DNA from: Symsagittifera roscoffensis
Taxonomy: Eukaryota; Xenacoelomorpha; Acoela; Convolutidae
Assembly: GCF_963678635.1 (NCBI RefSeq)
Contig: NC_087062.1
Location: forward strand, 9,034,670 to 9,098,669
DNA length: 64,000 nt
Reading direction: 5' to 3'
Shown here: positions 12,113 through 22,479 of the stretch, piece after piece
How the letters are laid out: every line of letters begins with the position of its first letter
Position numbering within the stretch: position 1 is the first letter of the stretch
Made by a program: the position numbers and the translations under genes
The notes under the pieces: generated by a model
Seen by the model: only the letters and a program-made list of their open reading frames with translations
Databases searched by the model: none
What the model was told of the DNA's origin: nothing

Positions 12113-12383
12113 ATGGCTCCTGCTGTGATGCTTCCCGACTCAATGACGAAACAACTGCACCTGTCACGTAACCTACAGGCGGGGGGCTTAGGGGGGAGAG
12201 GAGGGGGTGATGGAGGGGATAAATTCACAGCCGACATCAACACAGGAGCGCGAGGCAAATTCGCGGAGACACCGGCCACCGCCACTGACACGGCCAAGTT
12301 CTCAATGGAGTCCCACAAACTGTCGCAGCACTCAAAGAGTCTGTTTGAAAGCGCATTGGGAGCAAACAACCATTCAAAGCAAG
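12113..12383 (+). CDS. Exon 1 of an unrecognised host gene
   Basis: The ATG at 12113 is preceded in frame by TGA at 12104, so it is the likely start. The exon encodes 90 codons plus one base. It begins MAPAVMLPDSMTKQLHL, has a Gly-rich stretch near residues 24-35, and ends SALGANNHSKQ. The donor CAAG|gtaagc is a strong consensus. GC content and synonymous-codon mix are clearly higher than in the flanks. Splicing to 12558 keeps the frame open. The function is unknown: basic, Ser-rich and low-complexity sequence without a recognisable domain. The opposite-strand frame of 156 codons here is taken as a shadow. Confidence 0.65.
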
Positions 12384-12557
12384 GTAAGCTTCTATGATTT
12401 TCGGCTAAACTGCCTGTTATGATTTTGATTAAATTGACAAATGTAACCTGTATTTTATTTATTAATTTGTTGCTTTGACTTCAATTTAAAAACAAAACTA
12501 AAACAGAGCATTGGGAAAAACATAAAATATGGTTTTTCACAATCTGTATTTTTCAAG

Positions 12558-12877
12558 ATCTCAGTAAAATCCCGTCTGCTGTCAGCAATCACAGTCGCAG
12601 TTACAGCTCCTCCCCCCGCAGGGTCCCGAGTGAGGGGGGCCTCCAGTCGGGCAGAAGGAAGAAGTGCTCAGTGGGCGCCAGACCCTCCCCCCGGCTAGTG
12701 ACTTTCTTCCAAGACCACGAGGAAGAAGGGGAGGAGGAGGAGGAGGATGAGGAAGGGTTTGTTCCTGGAGGATTTAAGGGAGCGATTGAGGAAAGTGAAG
12801 ACAAAGAAGCTTCCGGTGGATTTTTTGTGCCCAGTTTCATGCGCAAAAGAGAAGAGGAATTAGCCGCAAAGCTTAAG
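12558..12877 (+). CDS. Exon 2 of the same gene (acidic, low complexity)
   Basis: An acceptor after a T-rich tract (tatttttcaag|atctc) gives an intron of 174 bp and continues the frame of exon 1 (phase 1) for 320 nt to a strong donor, CTTAAG|gtatgt. The predicted residues run from a Ser/Arg-rich part (SYSSSPRRVPSEGG) into a Glu/Asp run at about residues 145-156, then GGFFVPSFMRKREEELAAKLK. The two exons give 591 nt, ending in phase 0. No known domain is recognised. The acidic run and the basic helix suggest a scaffold or cytoskeletal/nuclear adaptor, but this is only inference. Confidence 0.65.
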
Positions 12878-13167
12878 GTATGTCCAAAACACATAACTGA
12901 AATAACCGCTGGTCAAGATTATGATGTATTAGAGCTTTTTTTAAAATTATTTTAGCAAGGTTTGAGCTGTATTTTGACAAAAAATTTTCTCACAAAATTT
13001 TATGTTTCCATCTATTTAATGTTATTTTTGAATAAAATAGTAAAAACAAGACTAGTTTACGATGAGATGTTAAAACGAGTACCGCGACAACTCGTAACAA
13101 AAAAATAATTTTCAATTTTCAAGAAAGCGACAAATTTGAAAACTAATTTATGACATAAGAATTTCAG

Positions 13168-13260
13168 TTTAAGGTCGCCGCGGCGTTACACGACTTTAAA
13201 ATTCGTATAAAGTCCTTACCTCTGTTGGCAAGCTCGCAACATGTTGGCGCGACTTCGGCG
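13168..13260 (+). CDS. Possible exon 3 (31 codons)
   Basis: It lies between an acceptor (gaatttcag|ttt) and a near-perfect donor (ggcg|gtgagt). The 93 nt are GC-rich, phase 0 and open in the frame required by exon 2, giving FKVAAALHDFKIRIKSLPLL and 11 more residues. Against it, inverted 11-bp words (GCGACAACTCG) flank it at about 13085 and 13309, so it may lie inside a small DNA element. Confidence 0.35.
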
Positions 13261-13337
13261 GTGAGTATATTGCGAGCTGTCTGTTAATGCGAGTTTTCTT
13301 TAGTTTCGAGTTGTCGCAATACAGCTAAAACGAAGAC

Positions 13338-13502
13338 ATGGATCAAATTCTTGAATGGCTAACTTACAATCAACTAAAGACTTCGGTGGAGTCAGATCTA
13401 GAAAAAAATGATCAATCAATAGCCCTTGTGAGGATGCGTATAGAATTCATGCGTAACAAACTTCTTATGAAAAACCTGAACAATTTTCTCCCCGAGAATT
13501 AG
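13338..13502 (+). CDS. Small unknown ORF, 54 aa
   Basis: ATG at 13338 to TAG at 13500-13502. The peptide begins MDQILEWLTYNQLKTSVESD and ends NNFLPEN. It is charged and helical-looking with a balanced composition unlike the surrounding AT-driven frames. No family is recognised. It might be the first exon of another gene, an alternative end of the 12.1-kb gene, or part of a transposon. Short length limits confidence. Confidence 0.3.
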   Translation: MDQILEWLTYNQLKTSVESDLEKNDQSIALVRMRIEFMRNKLLMKNLNNFLPEN

Positions 13503-14177
13503 AAAAATCCAAAAAAAAACAAACATGATGGGTAACAAACAAAACAAAAACCACCTCAGCCAAGAAAAATAGCTAAATTTGATAACATCTAAACGCGTGA
13601 AAAGTACTTTGAACAAAAAAATGTTATTTCAGTAAAACCGAAAGCTAAACCATTTTACTTTAAATTTAGCTTGGAAAAATATAGATTTTACTACTATTGG
13701 CAATTTATTGGCAAAAAATAACTGCAAGGACCATAGTAAAATGAAAAATCAAATCAATCGCAGTCTGTCTTTTTCAACCCAAATTATGCTCACATGTGGC
13801 AAAACATTTTTCAAATCGATGAAAAGGAAATTTAGCTTAGATTGTTAACAGCTTAGACCCCTCTGCTCTCTCGATTTAGACCATTTTTATTAACTTTTAT
13901 TCAAAAAGTACCAAAACTAAAAACAAGCAAAAAAATACTGTTTTTTGACAAAACGAATATTTTTTCGCCAAGTTGAAATTGTTTCGGATCTATACTCGAT
14001 AAAACTTATGGAATACTCTAAAATTGACTTAATAAATTTAGAAAAAAAATTTAGACAATCAACCTCCGCAATGTACTCAAAAAGGTTCTATTGACGTGAG
14101 AAAAACTTTGAATACAGTGATTGATGGTGATCTTCTGACTAACCGTTATGGTTACGGCTTAAGAAGAACCAAAGTAT
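13503..14177. other. No gene recognised
   Basis: AT-rich sequence without splice-bounded exons or repeat similarity that I can identify. Confidence 0.4.
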
Positions 14178-14654
14178 AACAAGACTGCTCGTATCAGGAC
14201 AAAGCACACTGCCTTTTAGGGTCTATGGAGCAGTAATAACATGAAAACATAATTGCAATAAAAGTAAAATGAAAAGTTTGTGGAAATTATCCCCCACACG
14301 TCATATAAAGTACCAAGTGATAAATTTCGCTCGTAGTAACATATCGATTATGGCAAATAAGCTTCCTTCAACCGATTTGGAACGATTTCTATGACGGATT
14401 AACTCTCCGCGTACGCATTAGTAGCGCGAAAAATATCGCGCGTTAATTGTCCCAAATTGGCCAAAACGACAAACTTTAATAAAAATAATCGCAGGTGAAA
14501 TTTGTTTTCAAATTTAAGCTCAGGACAACAATATCTTTTGAATTATTTAATAAAATTGTCAAAAATGGCTTGTTAAATAGTCGAAATTTGCCTGAAGAAA
14601 AATAAACCACCCCGAGCACAAATATTCATTTACTTTCGTTACAAAAGTCGGAAC
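14178..14654 (-). mobile_element. HINE/Helentron-like non-autonomous element, copy 1 (degenerate)
   Basis: It shares with the copies at 17.7, 18.6 and 19.4 kb the end aacaagactgctcgtatcag, the block tcatataaagtac, the block gcgcgaaaaatatcgcgcgtt and the far end aaagtcggaacaaaaa. The terminal hairpin is decayed here (caggacaaagcacactg). Orientation is set by taking the hairpin end as 3'. Confidence 0.65.
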
Positions 14655-15754
14655 AAAAACATAAATTTTTTTTTCTGTCAAAAAAGGACTCTTTTTAGAC
14701 TGATCTAGTGTATTGTTTTTGTAGATTAACTGTGTTCTATAGAAACGGACTGAAACAAAACTTGATTTGGTTTTTCAAATCGGAACAGTGGTTTAAAACA
14801 GAGGTATTTTGCAGTATTTTTTTGGTACCGAACAAACTACATCTTCCTGAGAAATCTGAAACTATCAGAAATTTTGAAGAAATGTGAGCGAGGCAAAAAA
14901 CAAAAAACAATTGTTATTCAATCAAAGTCATCAGAAAAAACCTTAGTCATTGAATGAAACCGCAGACTTAAGCCGGAATGAATTGAACAGTTTTGCGAAA
15001 AAAGAACAAAAAAATGTCAAATATCAATACTGTTTCGAATCAGTTTTTTGTTAAACAGTGCATCAAAAATTACACATCATTTTGTAGTTTTTTCAAGGGG
15101 CACCCCAGTTTATAGTAAGAATTTTTAGCCACATAATTGAAAATGTAGATAAGTAAATGAAACATTAAAATTAATTCCTGCTTGTCTTGATAATACTCAA
15201 ATTTTTGTTCAATAATTCAAAACAACTAGATTTTTGATGTTTTATCTTCAAACATCGCAATTCAATTCAAGCATTGGATTACGGTTAAAATTGTGGTAAA
15301 ACATTTGGCAAAACATCTTCACTTGGGCAAAAATCCGAAACTTTTCAACAAATAAGGCGAAGTTTGTATCTTTATCGTTAGCCTACAAAATGTTTTTAAG
15401 GCCAAACTTTTTTTGCAAACCACAAAAAAAAATGTTTGCCGTTTTTTAGTAATGAAAATTGACTAAATATAATCCAATTATTTTCAAAATCGGAAACCGG
15501 TTCAGCATATTCCATCTTGTTTTTGAAATTTGTACGTTATTTACTCCGTGTTTTTTGACCTTGACCTTGCGAAGTTCAGACGCTTGACCTTGCGAATTTT
15601 TGACATATCTTTTTTTTGTATGACAATGAGAAAAAATTAGAAAAAAACAGGCCAAAAAAGCGTTTTTAAGCATTTTTTGAAAAATTTTGACCAAAAAATT
15701 GAATTTTTTTGGCGCGTGCTTCCCCCCTCAAATAAAGAAAAATCTTAGGCTCCG
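14655..15754. other. No gene recognised
   Basis: AT-rich sequence. Minus-strand open frames near 15446-15694 are biased and short. No element boundary is visible. Confidence 0.4.
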
Positions 15755-15880
15755 TTAGCCAAAAGTAGATATATTAAAATAGTACAAAAAGGACACTTTG
15801 GGTCGGCAAGGGGTCAATTCCCTGATAGGGAAGCGTTCAATCCAACCCCCGCCCTCGCTAAATCCGCTACTGATCATACT
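15755..15880 (-). repeat. Dispersed repeat with an inverted relative at 21.6 kb
   Basis: The reverse complement of this segment matches 21611-21850 (gcggattta..gggcgggg, cgacccaaag, ttgtactatttta). It is probably an end of a transposon family. Related but shorter pieces are at 10680-10735 and 22057-22110. Confidence 0.6.
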
Positions 15881-15883
15881 TTT

Positions 15884-16192
15884 GCGGAATCCACTAACAG
15901 GATTCCACTTACAGTGGATTCCACTTACAGTTTCCACTTACAATTGGGGATTCCACTTTGCGGATTCCACTTACAGTTGGGGATTCCGCAACAGCTCAAT
16001 TTAACGATACAAATGTCTTATTATTGTTTGTGGATTCCACAAACTCTTGTGCATTCCGAAAATACAGTTGCGGATTCCGCAAATTCGCCTGTTTTTGGAG
16101 CAATTTTGAGCGGTACAATGTTTTAGATATTTGTTTGTGGAATCCAAAACAACAGCGAAGATCAAAGAAAAGTAGCAATGTTGCGGATTCCT
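15884..16192. repeat. Short interspersed ggattccac repeats
   Basis: The word ggattccac (or ggaatccac/ggattccgc) recurs about ten times in ~300 bp, five of them followed by ttacag. The first hundred bases are nearly tandem, the rest more widely spaced. The overlapping open frames on both strands are by-products of this repetition. Confidence 0.75.
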
Positions 16193-17637
16193 TGATAAAT
16201 CTGATTTTGGCTTGTTGTGAATTCCGCTTACAATGCACAGAATGCACAGTTTGGCCTCGTAATGATGGAGTTTCATCGTTTTTTTTTTGATAAAATGAAA
16301 GCTTCCTAGTCTCAGGTTGAATTATTTCTTCGAATTGACGAAAAAAAATCACCGCAAGCAGTTTGCGGATGCTTAAGTTTGAGCAAACAGTCCTTACAAG
16401 ATGGATTTCCAGTCCAGATGCTGAGCCGCACGGACTAACTTGAGATAGAAGCCGATAAAAATCGATTTTTATACCGATTATATACTGAATTGAAATCGAT
16501 TTACGATAGTCCATCTAGATACGTAAATCGATTTAGAATGGATTAAAACTATTACGATAAAAAAATTGCATAAAAATTGGAGTTAAATCTTCTAAATGGA
16601 TCTTTGCATGGTAGTTAAAATCATCAAAAACTTAACAAAATTGATTTAACTTCTGCATTTTTCTATTTCGAAGCTTGAGCACATTTTTCTACTCTGTTGC
16701 GCTTAAGGACTCCCTTTCAATTTGTGCAAACTTAAGGGTTCCCGTGATAATGAGAAGTGAAACTATGCGATTTTGATCAATCTAATTCGATTTTGAATTG
16801 ATTCATATCGTAATTTTTTGGTCTCTGCTACATAATCTTTATAAAAATCGATTACCATCCTTTTCTTGTCAGTACGGGGACGGTCGTGTTGAGCCCACAG
16901 CAATCGACTGTGCACTCAAACTCAGCTGGACTGTTTAAGTCATATGCTGCTTCCAGATTGGTCACTTATTTGAGTGGCCATACTCATACAGTCAAGCACA
17001 TGTCAAAGTGACAAGCCACACTTTTGCTGAACAAAATTTTAACATCATAATTAGACAGCAAACCTCATTCGTAGACCATATTTTAACAGTTAAACTGAAT
17101 ACGTTACAACTAATGACTCTTCTCACATTGATGTTCACAGTTCATGTAAGTTGATCAGCTGGAGAACTTTAATGCGAATTTAATTAGCTGCTAGCAAAAA
17201 GTGCGTCACTCTCATCTACGTACAATACGGAGCTCCAGAAACTTACAATTTTTACATTCTCATTGTAACCAAGAAAATGAATTTTAGACAAACGTAACAA
17301 GCAAAAGCTATATTATATGAAAAAGCAAAAACCTAAGCGTCGATGTACCCAAAAATTAACAAAAAAACCTTAATTGACACCGATGTACCAAAAAAAAACC
17401 GAAGATTATAGCTGCTATAGAACTAAATGTTCCTAACACATTCATATTGGAAAAAATCATTTATAAAAAGTACATATCAAAACAAAAAACATATTTGGAC
17501 TGCGTTTTGCTGGAAATAAAATTAAAAGAAACGCGAAGCCCTGAAGGAAGAAATGAATAATTAATAATTATTTATTTCGTAAATTTCCCGTCTCGATTCT
17601 GATTAGTTAATATGGTATTTGTCTGCTTACTGACGAG
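16193..17637. other. No gene recognised
   Basis: There are several aaatcgattt words around 16450-16540 and no supportable gene. A TATA-like word (gagtataaatacgcgg) at about 17636 precedes the interrupted HINE copy. Confidence 0.4.
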
Positions 17638-17674
17638 TATAAATACGCGGTTGTCTAAATACAGACCGCACTCC

Positions 17675-18566
17675 ATTTCGCTCCTTCTAACAAATCAATT
17701 ATGGCAAATAAGCTTCTCTAGACCAATTTGGAACAATTTCTAAACAAAACAAGACTGCTCGTATCAGGGCGAAGCCCTGAATGTTCCGACTGCCTTTTAA
17801 AGTTAATGGAGCAGCAGTAATAACATTTAAAAAATTAAATGAAATAAAAAAACGAAATTTGTTTTTCTAAAATTTGAAATTTTTTATGAAAATCATCCCT
17901 CCACACGCCATATAAAGTACAAAAAGATAGATTTCGTTCCTTGTAACAAATCAATTATGACAAATAAGCTTCGCTCAACCAATTTGGAACGATTTATAAG
18001 ACGGATTAAACCTCCGCTTACGCGTTAATAGCGCGAATAATATCGCGCGTTAATTGTCCCAAATTGGTCAAAATGACCAAAATGGCAATCTTTAAACACT
18101 CATAACTTTACGAAAAATGATCACAGGTGAACTATCTTTTCAAATTTAAGCTCAGGACAACAATACCTTTTGAATGATATTAAAAAATTCCGTCAAAAAT
18201 GGCTAGTTAAAATGTCGAAATTTGTCTGAAGAAAAAAAAACCCACCCCGAGCACAAATATTCCGTTACTTTCGTATCGAAAGTCGGAACAATAAATCTCC
18301 GCTTACGCGTTCATAGCGCGAAATATATCGCGCGTTAATTGTCCCAAATTGGTCAAAATGGCAATCTTTAAACCCCCATAACTTTACAAAAAGTGATCAC
18401 AGGTGAAACATTTTTTTTCAAGTTTAAGCTCAAGACAACAATACCTTTTAAATGATAAAAAAAAATCCCGTAAAAAAATGGCTTGTTAAAAATTAAAAAT
18501 TTGTCTGAAGAAAAAAAATCACCCGAGCACAAATATTCCGTCACTTTCGTCACCAAAGTCGGAACA
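17675..18566 (-). mobile_element. Outer HINE-like element, interrupted by a second copy
   Basis: Its hairpin-proximal part (cgctccttctaacaaatcaa.. to ggaacaatttctaa, 17675-17747) and its distal part (aaatctccgcttacgcgtt.. to agtcggaacaaaaa, 18292-18566) are contiguous in other family members. A complete inner copy separates them. The hairpin end of the outer copy is missing. Confidence 0.65.
17748..18291 (-). mobile_element. Inner HINE/Helentron-like element, about 544 bp, nearly complete
   Basis: One end is aacaagactgctcgtatcag followed by the hairpin cagggcgaagccctg (17765-17779) and then tgttccgact. The other end is aaagtcggaaca. The tgttccgact/agtcggaaca pair forms sub-terminal inverted repeats, with the hairpin outside one of them and a CTTG|TT end. 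This arrangement is what is described for Helentron-associated (DINE-1-like) elements. There is no ORF. It sits inside another copy of the same family. Confidence 0.65.
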
Positions 18567-18631
18567 AAAACTTCAAAAACAGAAGCAATAATATTTCAGC
18601 TATGTACATGTTTCAGCATGTTTTACGATTA

Positions 18632-19168
18632 TTGTTCCGACTTTCGATACGAAAGTAACGGAATATTTGTGCTCGTGGTGGGTTTTTTTTTTCTTCAGAC
18701 AAATTTCGACTTTTTAACTAGCCCTTTTTGACGAAATTTTTTTATATCATCCGAAAGGTATTGTTGTCCTGAGCTCGAATTTGAAAAGATATTTCACCTG
18801 TGATCATTTTTTGTAAAGTTACGGGGGTTTAAAGATTGCCATTTTGGCCAATTTGGGACAATTAACGCGCGATATATTTCGCGCTATTAACGCGTAAGCG
18901 GAGAGTTACTCCGTCTTAGAAATTGTTCCAAATTGGTTAAAAGAAGCTTATTTGCCATAATTGGTTTGTTACAAGGAGCAAAATCTATCCTTTTGTACTT
19001 TATATGGCGTGTGGGGGGATGATTTTTATTTAAAAAATTTCAAATTTAAGAATTTTTTTTTTTCATTTTGTTTTATTTCATTGAATTTTTTAATGTTACT
19101 ACTGCTCCATAAACCTTAAAAGGCAGTCGGAACATTCAGGGCTTCGCCCTGATACGAGCAGTCTTGTT
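18632..19168 (+). mobile_element. HINE/Helentron-like element, about 537 bp
   Basis: The 5' end ttgttccgactttcgatac begins the element. The 3' part carries ggcagtcggaacattcaggg, then hairpin cagggcttcgccctg (19137-19151), then gatacgagcagtcttg and tt. The interior blocks match the 17.7-kb copy in inverse orientation, so the two form a large inverted pair around 18.3-18.6 kb. Confidence 0.7.
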
Positions 19169-19394
19169 ATTTCAATGTACACTATATGTTATTTATGTAT
19201 GCGTTGTGAGGAAAATTTTCAATTCATCAGACAACATGAATTTTTAGAAAACTAACGAACAATACATTAACACTAAAACAGCAAAAGCAAACACTGTTTT
19301 TTTTCTCGTTATTTTTAAGTTTTCTTGATGGATAAAAGCACAAAAGTTTCGTTCTGCTTTCATACGTTTGGCAAGAAAATAAATCTAAAAAAGA

Positions 19395-19907
19395 AACGAG
19401 ACTGCTCGTATCAGGGCAAAGCCCTGTATGTTCCGACTGCCTTTTTAGGTCTATGGAGCAATAATAACATTAAAAAATTGAAAGTAATAAAATAAAATGA
19501 TTTTTTTATTTGAGACTTTTGTAAAAAATCATCACCCCACAAGCTATATAAAGCACAAAGTGATAAATTTCGCTCCTAGTAACAAATCAATTATGGCAAA
19601 TAAGGTTCCTTGAGCTAATTTGGAACGATTTCTAAGAAGGATTAAATATCCGCTTACGCGTTCATAACGCGCAATTTATCGCGCGTTAATTATCCCAAAT
19701 TGGCCAAAATGGTCATCTGTAAATCCCCACAACCTTACAAAAATTTATTACAGGTGAAGTTTTTTTTCAAATTTAAGCTCAGAATAATAATACCTTTCAA
19801 ATGATTTTTAAGCATTCTCGTTAAAAATGGCTAGTTAAAAAGTCGAAAATCGTATGAAGAAAAAAAACACCACGAGCACAAATATTCCGTTATTTTCGTA
19901 CGGAACA
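19395..19907 (-). mobile_element. HINE/Helentron-like element, copy 4
   Basis: The hairpin cagggcaaagccctg is at 19412-19426, followed by tgttccgactgcc. The interior blocks (agctatataaagcac, gcgcgttaattatcccaaatt) are conserved. The distal end is shortened to tcgtacggaacaaa, losing part of the sub-terminal repeat. Confidence 0.65.
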
Positions 19908-21051
19908 AAAATTTGAAAACCGTTAGAAGTTGTTTGTGCTCGGAGTTTAGACATTGGCTACACTTTTGGAGCCCTTTTATTTTTTTTGTTTTTTGAAGTT
20001 TTCTGCAAATTTATTAGCTGCTGGAAGATTTGTATTTTATTTAATTTTTTTGCTCATTTTTTTAGCTCATATTATTTTATCTTTATCTGGTGCAATAGGT
20101 GAGTATAAATTTTTCCTGGAATGGTTGAGAGTTTTTAATTATTATGGTTAACGATTATGGTTTCAATTGATGATGCAGCACCTAGCTTTGAAGCTTTCAG
20201 ACTCTGATAGCACTGCTGACAAAATTTGAAAGTTCTGAACAATGATGCTTCAAAATAATATATATTAAAAAACACATCGCATTGGATTCTATGAATTTGA
20301 TACCTTATCCCTTGAATGCATTTTTTGCGGAAAAAATTGACAAAATGAGAAAGTGTGAACAAATTACATGTTTATCATTAGAGACGAAGTTTGCTCTTTT
20401 TTGCTGCAAACACATACAAAAACCAATTGTCGTGAAAGAAACTGTCTACCGAATTCTAAAACCAATGCTTCTGTAAGATTTTATGCGTTTTCAAATTTTC
20501 TTTTCTATTTTCAAATGGAGCTTAAGCAAAATCACTGTTTTGTTCAAACGTTCTGACACATTTTCGAATACATAATCAAAAAATGTCATTTTTTTTTGTT
20601 AAAAATAACCATTTGAGCCCCAAGGACCAACGTTTCAAATGAAGTACCTTGTTGCTTTATTGGACCTTCTACTGTAACTTCACACCCCAGTGATTTGCTA
20701 TATATACAATCAGTTTTTGGTCTAGCTAATTCACCAATTTTATTTGATCAACACAGAATAAACAAGACAACAGCAATGATAAGGTATTTGAAGACACAAC
20801 TTAGACGAGCAATTATTCTTCACTTGTTAACTGTTCACTTGAGAAAATCAAAGCCTGCGATACTAACCAAAAAACAAACACTTTTAGATTTAGTTCACAT
20901 TATTCTGCTCAGTTTGATGACACGCACCATTGCCTGTCGTTTATAATTAACAAGGGTTGTCAAAACTGTACGGTCTAGGGATAGGGTGGGAAATGGTGGC
21001 GCTGCTTTGCTTTCCTATTGTGGTCGCCAAATTTTGTCAAAAGCCTTACAA
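19908..21051. other. No supportable gene
   Basis: A 65-codon hydrophobic frame at 19954-20151 and frames at 20282-20476 and 20695-20946 are present. All are AT-driven, without splice or conservation evidence, so they are not called. Confidence 0.4.
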
Positions 21052-21071
21052 CCCCCCCCCCCCCCCCCCCC
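21052..21071. repeat. C20 homopolymer
   Basis: Twenty consecutive C, followed by taccccc. Such a run is prone to length error and replication slippage. Confidence 0.95.
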
Positions 21072-21600
21072 TACCCCCGTTTTATTACTATTTTACTAAA
21101 TCCGATTTTTTTGTGAACTTTTTCTGCAGGTATTTTTGAATTTCTGAGAGGTCGATAGATATGATACGCTCAAAAACGGAAAATCAACGAAAAACTTAAG
21201 AAGAAAGAAAACCCTCTATCTGAAAAAACGTCGCATTCCAATACCGTTCGCACTCTATACTCGTGATTCCCAACTAGCTAATAAATTCCGGCTAGATAGC
21301 TTTTTGAAAATGTCGAGAAAGTGTAAATATCACCTTAATTTGTTTGACTTGTTTTGAAAATGTGATTTGACATGAAAAAGTAAACTAACAATGGAAAAAC
21401 TCAAATTTAATTTAAAAAAAAATTGAAAAAATCAAATTAAAATTAAAGGGGCGGGGGGATCAGGGGGATCTAGGATTTTCTCGAGGAGGGTTGGGGTTTT
21501 CTAAATTTATCAAAATTGTTCAAAAGATTGTTTTTTTTTGAGAAAATTGATTTCTCGTGCTCTCCGAAATTACTATTGAGACCGGCTTAACCAAAAACTT
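21072..21600. other. No gene recognised
   Basis: AT-rich sequence with a G-rich patch (ggggcggggggatcaggggg) at about 21446. The patch again resembles the dispersed repeat ends. Confidence 0.4.
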
Positions 21601-21610
21601 TCTGCATCAC

Positions 21611-21850
21611 AGGCACCAGCGGATTTAGGAGGGCGGGGCGTGGGCGCCTTTTCCCTCAGGGATTCGACCCCCTGTCGACCCAAAGGTTCCCCCTTTGTAC
21701 TATTTTAAGATCTCCTTTTTTGGCTGACAGACCCTCTATTAAGAGCCTTTATACTAAATTTGAGGGGGATGCGCGTGCCTTAAAAACGAGATTTTTTGGT
21801 CAAAATTTTCCAAAAAGCGCCCACAACGCCTTTTTTGGACTGTTTTTTTC
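21611..21850 (+). repeat. Dispersed repeat, inverted relative of 15755-15880
   Basis: Similar to the reverse complement of the 15.8-kb segment over about 240 bp, with an added portion matching the flank at 15640-15755 (ttttttggtcaaaattttccaa). This is probably one transposon family. No coding frame is recognised. Confidence 0.6.
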
Positions 21851-21950
21851 AAAATTTTGCCTGCGTCGCAGTAAATTTGGTCAAAAAGGGTCTGTATATT
21901 TGAAAAAAAAGGTCGATCAAACATTTCAAAATTTTATTGATCTTTTTTTA

Positions 21951-22026
21951 GGTCGACCAAATTGATTTTCCGAGCTCGCACAAATAAATTTGATTTTCCG
22001 AGCTCGGAAAATCAATTTGGTCGACC
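21951..22026. repeat. Perfect 27-bp inverted repeat around a 22-bp spacer
   Basis: 21951-21977 is exactly the reverse complement of 22000-22026 (outer word ggtcgacc, inner word gagctc). Weaker complementarity continues outward about 60 bp on each side. The arms join two oppositely oriented pieces of the dispersed repeat, so this is the symmetry centre of an inverted duplication. Confidence 0.85.
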
Positions 22027-22328
22027 TAAAAGGAAAAATTCGATAAAATTTCAAACTTTTTTTTGAAAATCCGCCCCCTCCCTCGAGAAAATCCTAGATT
22101 CGCTACTAACTACAGGCAAATGTGTGAGAAAACAATCCAAAACACCGTTTTTGTGCACTTTTTGGAAGGTTTTGACGAAAAAGTTGCGTTTTTCGGTGCG
22201 TGCTCTCTCCTCAGAATTTGTATATATTGGTGACAAAGACACATTTAGAAACGTTTTAGGTTCGCTCGGCCGAATATTTATGACGTAAAATGGTAGCAAA
22301 GGGTGGACCTTTTTGGTGCCGAGGGTGT

Positions 22329-22354
22329 GGGGGGGGGGGGGTTGGGTGGGGGGA
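22329..22354. repeat. G-rich tract (G13 then gttgggtgggggg)
   Basis: A run of 13-14 G followed by further G groups. It could form a quadruplex and is prone to sequencing error. Confidence 0.9.
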
Positions 22355-22479
22355 TTTGTCACTGAAAATTTTTTTTTTGGAGAAGTCGGAATTAAAAATC
22401 GGAGTTCTCCTTCTTCTATTAAGTTTGGCACAGATTGATTGGCATAATGAATGAAATTAATTGTGTGAATCATTTTTAG

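Noticed and set aside
11899-12369. 156-codon minus-strand frame opposite exon 1
   Set aside because: Pro/Ser-rich shadow of the Gly-rich exon on the other strand.
12601-12894. 97-codon minus-strand frame opposite exon 2
   Set aside because: Ser-run is the antisense of the Glu-run; the plus strand has splice sites and the correct phase.
15996-16514. 172-codon minus-strand frame
   Set aside because: Overlaps the ggattccac repeats; no recognisable motif and no splice support.
19954-20151. 65-codon hydrophobic frame
   Set aside because: T-rich DNA gives Phe/Leu/Ile frames by chance; no conservation or signals.
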